Shown: positions 57,031-64,000 of the stretch, piece after piece | How the letters are laid out: every line of letters starts with the position of its first letter | Position numbering within the stretch: the first letter of the stretch is position 1 | Origin: Methylobacterium nodulans ORS 2060 | GTDB lineage: Bacteria; Pseudomonadota; Alphaproteobacteria; Rhizobiales; Beijerinckiaceae | Direction of reading: 5' to 3' | DNA length: 64,000 bases | NCBI RefSeq assembly: GCF_000022085.1 | Contig: NC_011894.1 | Coordinates: forward strand, 7,053,001-7,117,000 | Made by a program: the position numbers and the translations under genes | Notes under the pieces: model-generated | Told to the model about the DNA's origin: nothing | The model's database searches: none | Seen by the model: only the letters and a program-made list of their open reading frames with translations

Positions 57031-59210
57031 GGCGGCCGGTCGTCCATCTCTACACGGTGTGCTGGGACGAGGCCGACATGCTCGGCTTCTTCTTCCGCCA
57101 CTACGACCCCTGGGTCGACCGCTACGTCGTGTACGACGACGGCTCGGCGGACGGCTCGCGCGAGATCCTGCGCGCCCACCCGAAGGTCGAGCTGCGGGAC
57201 TTCGTGCGCAGCGACGCGGAGTCCTTCGTGCTCTCGCATCGGGCGATGCAGAACGAGGCCTGGAAGGAGAGCCGCGGCACGGCCGACTGGATCGTGGTCA
57301 CGGCGATCGACGAGCACCTGCACGTGCCCGGCCGGGCGATGGCGGAGTACCTCGCCGAGCAGGCCGATTGCGGCGTGACGCTGGTCCCGGCGCTCGGCTT
57401 CGACCTCACCCATCCGGAGATGCCGGACGATGCCGGGCTCCTGACCGAGCGGGTCACGCGCGGGCGGCCCCGCGCGGCCTTCAACAAGCTCAGCCTGTTC
57501 AAGCCCGAGGCGTTGCGCGAGACCGGGTTCGGCCCGGGGCGTCATGCCGCCGAGCCGCAGGGCGACCTCCTGCTGCCCGCCCGCGACGTGGTGGTGCTCT
57601 GGCACTACAAGCATCTCGGCTTTGAGCGGAACGCCACCCGCGAGGCAGCCCAGGCCGCGCGGCTCGGGCGCGCCGACGTCGCCCAAGGCCTTGGCCAGCA
57701 CTACCTCTGGGGCCGGGAGCGGCTGCGCGCCTTCTGGGACAAGATGGAGCGCGAGTCGGTCGACCTCGGGCGCGTGGTGCCGGACACCGCCTGCATCCGG
57801 CCGCTCTGGTGGGAGGAGCGCGGGCTCCCGCGGGCCGATCCTGCACCGCTCCCCCCGCTCGCGGTGGCCTTGCCCGCCGTGGCCCCGGCCGTCTCGGTGC
57901 TAGTGAAGGCCTACAACCACGCTCCCTATGTCCGGCAGACGATCGAGAGCGTGCTGGCGCAGTCCTTCCAGGATTTCGAGATCGTCGTCACCGACGACGG
58001 CTCGACCGACGGGACGGCCGAAATCCTGCGCGGCTTCACCGATCCACGCATCCGCCTCGAGTGTTGGTCGCAGAACCGGGGCATCTCGGCGGCGATGAAC
58101 GCCACGATCGCGCGGGCGCGCGGGCGCTATCTGGCGATCCTCAACTCGGATGACTGGGCACTGCCGGGCCGGTTGCGCCGGCAGGTCGCCTTCCTCGACG
58201 CGAACCCGGAGATCTCTCTCGTCTTCGGCACACCGCGACCGGTGGATGAGGAGGGTCTGCCTACGGAAGCCCTTAATGATTTCGCTGCGCCGCTGCGGTT
58301 CACGGATTCCTCGCGGCGCACGTGGCTGCGGTTCTTCTTCTTCCAGGGCAATATCCTGTGCGCGCCGACCGCCATGATTCGGCGGGAGGCCTACGCAGCG
58401 GCAGGACCCTACGACCCGCGGCTGACGAACCTGCAGGACTTCGACATGTGGATCCGGATGCTGGTGGCTGGCCACCGCATCCACGTGCTGCCGGACCGTC
58501 TCACCGCGTTCCGGATCCGCGCCAACAACGCCAACACGAGCGCACCGAGTCCGGAGACGCGGCTGCGCTGGATCTACGAGAGCAGCAAGGTGCTGCGCCA
58601 CTTCGCGGCCTTCAGCGAGGAACTGTTCGCGGAGGTGTTCGACACGGAAGCCTACGTCCTGTCGGGCGAGCCCGTTTGGCTGCGGATCGCTGAACTCGCC
58701 CGTCGGGTGCCACGGGTCGATTACCGGTACTTCGCCCTCGACACGCTCTATGAGGCTGCGAGCGAGCCGGAGCACATGATCCGGCTGCGCGAGTGGGGCG
58801 GTAGCGTCGATGCGCTCAACGTCCGCGAGATCGAGCTCCGCGACGCGCGCATCGCCGAGCTCACCCGGGAGCAGGACGCGCTCGGACGGGAGCGCGACGA
58901 CTTCGCCGCAGCCCGGGACGCTGCAGCCGCCGCCCGCGACCAGCTCGCCGACGAGATATCCCGAACCCAAGCTCTGCACGCGCAGCAGATGGCAGCGATG
59001 CGCGGGGTTCTTGCCCAGCGCGAGCGGGCCGTCGCGGACCTCGACGCCCGCCGAGAGGCGCTGGAATCGACCGTGCAGGAACTCGATTTCCACCTTAAGG
59101 CGACGCTGGCCTCGCGGGAGCGGATGCGGGCTTCCCTGTCCTGGCGCTCGACCGCGTTCCTGCGCTGGCTGGGACGGCTGCGCCGCCTCGCGGCGCCAAA
59201 GCGGAGCTAG
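57027..59210 (+). CDS. Two-domain glycosyltransferase with C-terminal coiled coil
   Basis: A 727-residue protein from the ATG at 57027 (ATGA overlap). Residues 1-~280 are a family-2-like glycosyltransferase: [36 protein letters not shown]. Residues ~285-560 are a classical GT2 domain: [35 protein letters not shown] and [12 protein letters not shown] (the D-x-D-like motif). The last ~110 residues form a charged coiled coil ending in a basic segment (RRLAAPKRS). The fused domains suggest stepwise addition of two sugars to a surface glycan or S-layer-type protein. Confidence 0.88.
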   Translation: MRRPVVHLYTVCWDEADMLGFFFRHYDPWVDRYVVYDDGSADGSREILRAHPKVELRDFVRSDAESFVLSHRAMQNEAWKESRGTADWIVVTAIDEHLHVPGRAMAEYLAEQADCGVTLVPALGFDLTHPEMPDDAGLLTERVTRGRPRAAFNKLSLFKPEALRETGFGPGRHAAEPQGDLLLPARDVVVLWHYKHLGFERNATREAAQAARLGRADVAQGLGQHYLWGRERLRAFWDKMERESVDLGRVVPDTACIRPLWWEERGLPRADPAPLPPLAVALPAVAPAVSVLVKAYNHAPYVRQTIESVLAQSFQDFEIVVTDDGSTDGTAEILRGFTDPRIRLECWSQNRGISAAMNATIARARGRYLAILNSDDWALPGRLRRQVAFLDANPEISLVFGTPRPVDEEGLPTEALNDFAAPLRFTDSSRRTWLRFFFFQGNILCAPTAMIRREAYAAAGPYDPRLTNLQDFDMWIRMLVAGHRIHVLPDRLTAFRIRANNANTSAPSPETRLRWIYESSKVLRHFAAFSEELFAEVFDTEAYVLSGEPVWLRIAELARRVPRVDYRYFALDTLYEAASEPEHMIRLREWGGSVDALNVREIELRDARIAELTREQDALGRERDDFAAARDAAAAARDQLADEISRTQALHAQQMAAMRGVLAQRERAVADLDARREALESTVQELDFHLKATLASRERMRASLSWRSTAFLRWLGRLRRLAAPKRS

Positions 59211-59216
59211 ACCGCT

Positions 59217-59924
59217 CTAGAGCGTCCGGCTCAGCAGGTCGGCGCCATCCATGACATCCCGATCCCCGAACTCCCAGATGAAGCGCGCCCGCCACTCGGC
59301 CGAGACGGCGTCGCTCTGGCGGCGCAAGAGGACTTGGCTCGGATCGATTCGCGGGGAGGGGTGGACGCCCAGGCGCCCGGCTACCTGATCGACGGCCTCC
59401 TGTGGGTTCTCCGCCAGATCCTCGTAAGTCACCTCCACCGGCCGCAAGCCGGTGCGCGCGAAGTACATGTCCCAGCGCGCGTTGCGTTGGCAGACCTGGC
59501 CCAGGTAGGTCGCGATCAGCGGCCCGTCGAACTGCGGCTCGGCGTTGGCGGTCTCCGTCGAGCGGAACTGCCCGGTCTGGATCGAGCGCACCCAGGAGAG
59601 CGCCTGCCCCAGCACGTCGAGACGCCGCAGACGCACGAAGGTGAGATTGGGCAGGGCTTGCGTGAGCTTCAGATGCGGCGAGACCCGGTCGAACAAGCCG
59701 GGGAAGAGCTTGAGCGCGTAGACCCCGTTCGGGGTCGCTCCCGTGGTGAGAATGTGCTTGATCTGGAGCGCGGGATCGTCCGGGTAGGACGGATCGTCGT
59801 AGCGCCGCCGGGCGTCACCGTTGAAGTACTCGCGCGGCCGGCCGAGCTGACCGGTGCTGGTCAGCACGTCGCAGAAGTAGTTGCTGCCCGAGCGCGGTGC
59901 TCCGCAGACGGCGTAGCCTTTCAT
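59217..59924 (-). CDS. Stf0-type sulfotransferase
   Basis: A 235-residue PAPS-dependent sulfotransferase. The 5'-phosphosulfate loop is GAPRSGSNYFCDVL at the N-terminus; LKLFPGLFD, VRLRRLDVLGQALSWVRSIQ (the 3'-phosphate region) and VEVTYEDLAENPQEAVDQVA are family features of trehalose-2-sulfotransferase-like Stf0. It is convergent with the glycosyltransferase (6-bp gap) and may sulfate the same glycan. Confidence 0.88.
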   Translation of the reverse strand: MKGYAVCGAPRSGSNYFCDVLTSTGQLGRPREYFNGDARRRYDDPSYPDDPALQIKHILTTGATPNGVYALKLFPGLFDRVSPHLKLTQALPNLTFVRLRRLDVLGQALSWVRSIQTGQFRSTETANAEPQFDGPLIATYLGQVCQRNARWDMYFARTGLRPVEVTYEDLAENPQEAVDQVAGRLGVHPSPRIDPSQVLLRRQSDAVSAEWRARFIWEFGDRDVMDGADLLSRTL

Positions 59925-60297
59925 GTGAGACAGTCCTCCCGTTAACGGATCCCTCGCTCGGCCAAATGAAGGACCTGCGCCAGAATCGGTTCACATGCCG
60001 GCCCGGAGAGGCTTGGGGGCTGAGCCTCGACCCAGTGCGATGCAGCATCCTCCTGACGGGCACATGGGAACACCTGGCAATACCCGCTTCCAAATAATCC
60101 TGCGGTCCTTGCGCAGTGCTCCCGGAGGCCTGTGTTGATTTTGCTACACAAACCTGCCGCCTGAGAGGAAGCCAACGTGAAGCGTGACGGCAGTCCAACC
60201 GGCGGATTGCGGCCAAACCGCGGCTTTCGTATCCCCTCAGCAGCAAGCTAGGCCTTGTCAGGTCTAAGAATTTTCTATGCGTTTGGGGGAGTAAGCA
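59925..60297. other. Intergenic control region between sulfotransferase and TonB receptor
   Basis: A 373-bp divergent gap with no gene. GGGGGAG stands just before the receptor ATG (60298). No convincing promoter or repressor site could be picked by eye. Confidence 0.4.
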
Positions 60298-62763
60298 ATG
60301 GTGGCGCTGCGCCGCAGTCTTCTGGTCACGACGGTTCTCGTGCCCTGCGCCACGCTCAGCCTCGTCGGATCTGCTGCCGCGCAGGGTGACACGATCGCTC
60401 TCGAGCAGATCGATGTCGTGCCGGTGACCCCGGTCGGCGGAGCCGGCGGTGCGGCCCGCGCCGACGCAGCTGCCGGCGGCGCGCTGCCGCTCTCCAAGGT
60501 GCCGTTCACGGCCGAGACCGTCACCGCGCGCCAGTTCGAGCAGGACCGCGCCACCCTCGACCCCACCTTCACGCTGGCCCGCACCACCCCGGGCGTCAGC
60601 CTCTCGGACGGCCAGGGCAACAGCTTCCGCCAGACCCTCACCTATCGCGGCTTCGACGCCTCCCCGCTTCAGGGCGCCCCCCAGGGGCTGGCCGTCTACC
60701 AGAACGGCACCCGCATCAACGAGGCCTTCGGCGACGTCGTGAACTGGGATCTGATCCCCCAGGTCGCCATCAACCGCATCGACCTCGTCACCGGCAACCC
60801 GATCTTCGGCCTCAACGCGCTCGGCGGCGCGGTCAACATCGAGATGAAGAACGGCTTCACCTGGCAGGGCCAGGAAGTCTCGGTGATGGGCGGCTCGGAC
60901 GGCCGCATCCTCGGCACCCTGCAATACGGCGAGGTGGTCGGGCCCTGGAGCTTCTACTTCGCGGGCGAGGGCCTCAAGGACGATGGCTGGCGCTTCAGGT
61001 CGCCCGCCGAGATCGGCCGCGTCTATGCCGATATCGGCCATCGCACGCCCGATTCCGAGTTCCACCTCATCGCCTCAGGCGCCAAGACCTTCTTCGGGGC
61101 CACCGCTGCCGCACCCGTCGACTTCACCCACCTCAACGAGCGGGCGATCTTCACTTGGCCACAGACCATCGACACCGAGATGGGCCAGATCCAGGTCACC
61201 GGCAAGGTGAACCTCTCCCCGACCTGGGACCTCGCGGGCAACGCCTATGTGCGCCGCTTCAGCCAGTTCGTGGTCGACGGCAACGACGGCAACTTCGAGA
61301 ATTGCAGCACGCGCTCGAGCTTCCGCGGCTTTCTCTGTTTCGAGGACGACGGGTTCTCGCCCGCCCCCGGCCAGACCCAGGCGCAGTTCCGCAACCAGTT
61401 CCTGATCCTGGGGCCGAACGGCCAGCCGATCCCCTTCCGGGCAGGCATCCCGTACGGCACCCACGATACGGTCCGCACCGAGGCGACCGGCTACGGCGGC
61501 ACGCTGCAGGCGACGAACCGCGACCGGGTGCTCGATCACGCCAACACCTTCATCCTCGGCGGCAGCATCGATGCGGCCTCCTACACCTTCAAGTCGGCGA
61601 GCACGCTCGGGGTGATCAACCCGGACCTGAGCGTCACCACCGACCCGAACAACCCGACCTACGGCCTGATCCCCGGGCTCGGCACCGGGCCGATCCGCAC
61701 CGCCGCGGCGCTCGGCGTCGCGCCGAGCCAGGTGACCGGCTCGAACCTCTACATGGGCCTCTACGCCCTCGACACCTTCGACGTCACCGATCAGCTCTCG
61801 CTCACCGCCGGGGCGCGGCTGAACTTCGCGCGCATCTCCACCCAGGACCTGACCGGGTTCTCGCCGGATGTCACCGGCACGCACTTCTTCACCCGCCTCA
61901 ACCCGGTGGCGGGCCTGACCTACCGGTTCTTCCCCTGGCTGACGCTGTATGGCGGCTACTCGGAATCGAACCGGGCGCCGACGCCGCTCGAACTGGCCTG
62001 CGCCAACCCGAACCGGCCCTGCCTGCTGCCGAACTCGCTGGTGGCCGACCCGCCGCTCCAGCAGGTGGAGGCACACACCTACGAGGCGGGGATCCGCGGC
62101 ACGGTGCCGGACGTCGCCGAGGGGGGCCTGCTCACCTACAAGCTCGGCTTCTTCCGCACGGACCTGACCAACGACATCCTGCAGATCGCGGTGCCGGGCA
62201 ATGCGGCGCGGGGCTATTTCGTGAACGTGCCGGCGACGCAGCGGCAAGGCATCGAGGTGGCGGCGGAGTATGTGGGCGAGCGTCTGCGGCTTTACGCCAA
62301 CTACGCGCTGATCGATGCCACCTTCCAGTTCCGCGGCGACCTGTCCTCGCCCAACAACCCGCTGGCCGATGACGGGCTGATCACGGTGCGGCCGGGCAAC
62401 AAGCTGCCGCTGGTGCCCGAACATCAGTTCAAGGCGGGGTTCGATTACGCGATCACGCCGTTCTGGCGCTTCGGGATGAACGTGGCGGCGTTCTCCTCCT
62501 CGTATTTCCGGGGTGACGAGTCGAACCTGAACCGGAAGCTGCCGGCCTACGCGGTGGCGAACCTCACCACGAGCTTCCAGCTGACGAAGAACGTGGAGGT
62601 GTTCGGGCTGGTGACCAACCTGTTCAACACCCGAGTGCCGAACTTCGGCACCTTCCTGGAGACCGATCCCAATTTCGCCAACCGCTACGCGCTGAACGAC
62701 CCGCGCACCACCACCCTGATACAGCCGCTCTCGGTCTATGGCGGCATGCGCGTGACCTGGTGA
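60298..62763 (+). CDS. TonB-dependent outer membrane receptor
   Basis: An 821-residue receptor for uptake of a chelate or other large ligand. Signal peptide RRSLLVTTVLVPCATLSLVG with cleavage after AAAQ. There is a plug domain with SKVPFTAETVTARQFEQ, TTPGVSLSDGQGNSFRQTLT, YRGFDASPLQGAPQGLAVYQ and NPIFGLNALGGAVNIEMKNG. Then a 22-strand barrel with repeated aromatic strands ends at YGGMRVTW, whose final Trp/Phe-type residue suits BAM recognition. Good GGGGGAG site at the start. The substrate cannot be told. Confidence 0.92.
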   Translation: MVALRRSLLVTTVLVPCATLSLVGSAAAQGDTIALEQIDVVPVTPVGGAGGAARADAAAGGALPLSKVPFTAETVTARQFEQDRATLDPTFTLARTTPGVSLSDGQGNSFRQTLTYRGFDASPLQGAPQGLAVYQNGTRINEAFGDVVNWDLIPQVAINRIDLVTGNPIFGLNALGGAVNIEMKNGFTWQGQEVSVMGGSDGRILGTLQYGEVVGPWSFYFAGEGLKDDGWRFRSPAEIGRVYADIGHRTPDSEFHLIASGAKTFFGATAAAPVDFTHLNERAIFTWPQTIDTEMGQIQVTGKVNLSPTWDLAGNAYVRRFSQFVVDGNDGNFENCSTRSSFRGFLCFEDDGFSPAPGQTQAQFRNQFLILGPNGQPIPFRAGIPYGTHDTVRTEATGYGGTLQATNRDRVLDHANTFILGGSIDAASYTFKSASTLGVINPDLSVTTDPNNPTYGLIPGLGTGPIRTAAALGVAPSQVTGSNLYMGLYALDTFDVTDQLSLTAGARLNFARISTQDLTGFSPDVTGTHFFTRLNPVAGLTYRFFPWLTLYGGYSESNRAPTPLELACANPNRPCLLPNSLVADPPLQQVEAHTYEAGIRGTVPDVAEGGLLTYKLGFFRTDLTNDILQIAVPGNAARGYFVNVPATQRQGIEVAAEYVGERLRLYANYALIDATFQFRGDLSSPNNPLADDGLITVRPGNKLPLVPEHQFKAGFDYAITPFWRFGMNVAAFSSSYFRGDESNLNRKLPAYAVANLTTSFQLTKNVEVFGLVTNLFNTRVPNFGTFLETDPNFANRYALNDPRTTTLIQPLSVYGGMRVTW

Positions 62764-62791
62764 GCTGCGCCTGAGGAGGACGAGCCGGTCC

Positions 62792-63445
62792 GTGGCCGGC
62801 GTGCTGATCATCGACGATCAGCCGATCGTCCTCGATACGATCCGTGGGCTCCTCGCGCCCACGGGCATCATCGTGCACACGGCGACCAGTCCAGCCGAGG
62901 GCGAACGCCTCGCCCTCCAGCACTCGCCAAGCCTCGTCGTCGTGGATCTGGCCTTTCCCGGGGCGCCGCTGGGTGGGCTGACGCTGATCCGGCGCCTGCG
63001 CAGCCGCGATCCCAAGCTGCGTGTGCTGGTGTTCAGCATGTACGAGGAGCCTCGCGTTGCCCGTCTGGCCTTGCAGGCGGGTGCCCTGGGCTACGTCTGC
63101 AAGGCTGCGGGTCTGACGGAGTTCGAGCAAGCCTATCGCCATGTCCTGGCCGGTAAGGGCTATCTCAACGCTGATTTGGCCTTTGCCTTGGTGGCGCCAC
63201 CGCCGCCTCCGGCAAGTCCGCTTGATCAATTGACCATCCGTCAGCTGCGCATCCTTCAGCTGTTGGCGGAGGGCCACGCTTACCGGCGGATTGCAGAGAT
63301 CCTGCTGCTGAGCACCAAGACCATCAGCAACGAGGCAGCCACGATCGGCCAGCAGGTCCATTTCAGCGACAAGGCTGGCCTCGTCCGTTTCGCCGTTCAG
63401 CACCAGGATGCCATCCGCGCCAGACTGGCCGCAGAGGAGTCCTGA
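62792..63445 (+). CDS. NarL/LuxR-type response regulator
   Basis: A 217-residue response regulator starting at GTG 62792 after GAGGAGGA. Receiver domain residues 1-~120 with acidic pair in IIDDQP, phosphoacceptor Asp52 in VVVDLAFPG and Lys104 in VCKAAG. After a Pro-rich linker (PPPPPAS) comes a LuxR-type helix-turn-helix from ~150: LTIRQLRILQLLAEGHAYRR then IAEILLLSTKTISN. No cognate kinase is in the window. It follows the receptor by 28 bp and may be co-transcribed with it. Confidence 0.9.
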   Translation: MAGVLIIDDQPIVLDTIRGLLAPTGIIVHTATSPAEGERLALQHSPSLVVVDLAFPGAPLGGLTLIRRLRSRDPKLRVLVFSMYEEPRVARLALQAGALGYVCKAAGLTEFEQAYRHVLAGKGYLNADLAFALVAPPPPPASPLDQLTIRQLRILQLLAEGHAYRRIAEILLLSTKTISNEAATIGQQVHFSDKAGLVRFAVQHQDAIRARLAAEES

Positions 63446-64000
63446 GCCGCGGTGCCCATGCTCCGAGCGGACACGATGCCGATTGAGGGTCTGTTCGCGT
63501 GCGGGGCTGATGCCGTCTCGATCTTTGCGGGCACCTATTCGGGTCCAGGCACGACGCTTGGGCCCGCCCTCGTAATGGCATCACGCATCGCCACCTGCGC
63601 GGCACAGCGGAGCAGACCCCACGAGCCTTAAAGAGATCCGCTCGCGCAGCACAAGCGGTCATTCCCTACGCGCAGACCGAAAGCCGGTTTGTGGCAGGTA
63701 TTATCAAAAAAACGACGGGAAACCTTCCACGCGGATTGGGTCCTGCCCGGTGCTCCAGCCCCTCAACCGTCTGTGTCCGGAAACCCTGTCAAGAAATCAA
63801 ATATCCTGAGAACACTCGCAACCGGACGTTCGCGACACCCGCCGCGAACGTCTGAAACGGGTCAGCCCCGGTCATTGCGGGCGAAAGGCGTAGAGAGCTG
63901 CTGTCCACCCATTGCAGCCCTTCCATAGACAAGGTGGTTGAGTCTCGACCCTGATGCGTCCCACGTCCAGAGTCAGCAAGGCCGCCCGGCTCCGCGGCGG
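63446..64000. other. 555-bp region without a recognisable gene
   Basis: Only weak frames occur here; the longest plus-strand candidate (63689-63928) and the minus-strand one (63363-63662) have Arg/Pro-rich or unnatural compositions and no ribosome sites. A short A-run (CAAAAAAAC near 63707) and lower GC than the surroundings are the only peculiarities. No hairpin terminator, tRNA or repeat was seen. Confidence 0.4.

Noticed and set aside
59212..59223. Palindrome CGCTCTAGAGCG between convergent genes as a terminator
   Set aside because: It has no loop and no T-run, so it would not form a useful hairpin.
63689..63928. 79-codon frame near the right edge
   Set aside because: It has no ribosome site, an unnatural composition and no family features.

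Overview
The window is high-GC DNA from an alphaproteobacterium, most likely a Methylobacterium-type member of the Rhizobiales. This is inferred from codon and base composition, a CtrA/GcrA-type regulator, a GTA-type 3TM holin and the style of the flanking genes; no rRNA or marker gene proves it. About 82% of it (1 to roughly 52.5 kb) is one siphovirus-type prophage that runs off the left edge. The rest is an IS1182-type insertion sequence followed by chromosomal genes.

Prophage, left to right. 1-7252 (minus strand) is an early operon of small, translationally coupled genes (mostly ATGA, GTGA or TGATG overlaps). It carries a RecT annealing protein plus YqaJ exonuclease module and a protein that joins a CtrA-type winged helix to a GcrA-type domain. 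7253-8869 is the genetic switch: a CI-like repressor (minus), a Cro-like protein (plus) and two pairs of TTGCC-N5-GGCAA operators, one pair on each side of the immunity region, plus a weaker site over the repressor start. 9107-14701 is replication and control: GapR-like protein, RuvC-like nuclease, DNA methyltransferase, DnaB-type helicase, an O-like initiator gene with iterons and a purine tract that looks like the phage origin, and a NusG-like protein with an Arg-rich N-terminus. A leader of about 400 bp without convincing genes follows. 15099-20182 is an accessory cassette: ParB-like protein, cytosine-C5 methyltransferase, an asparagine-synthetase-like amidotransferase, a minus-strand DUF3489 protein and a second SAM methyltransferase.

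20179-32037 holds packaging and head genes (TerS, TerL, a portal fused to an Acb1-like 2H phosphoesterase, DUF2213 protease/scaffold, cement protein, major capsid, connectors) and then the tail tube and a G/GT pair made by -1 frameshifting at GGGAAAC. 32254-48591 is a lambda-type tail set: tape measure with a lysozyme-like domain, M, L, K, I and a 3006-residue J protein whose C-terminal half alternates beta-sandwich-like modules with ITA/ITG-type repeats. 48588-52288 ends with a GH19-type endolysin, the holin and three membrane or coiled-coil proteins. No integrase or attachment site is visible, so it probably lies left of the window.

52285-52959 is the phage/host border (a small HTH gene, a terminator-like stem and a 129-bp inverted-repeat element). 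An intact IS (52960-54726, 17-bp inverted repeats, 6-bp target duplication) follows. 54870-59924 is a surface-glycan cluster: sugar ketoisomerase, aminotransferase, acetyltransferase, two-domain glycosyltransferase and, convergent to them, an Stf0-type sulfotransferase. 60298-63445 encodes a TonB-dependent receptor and a LuxR-type response regulator. The last 555 bp show no gene.
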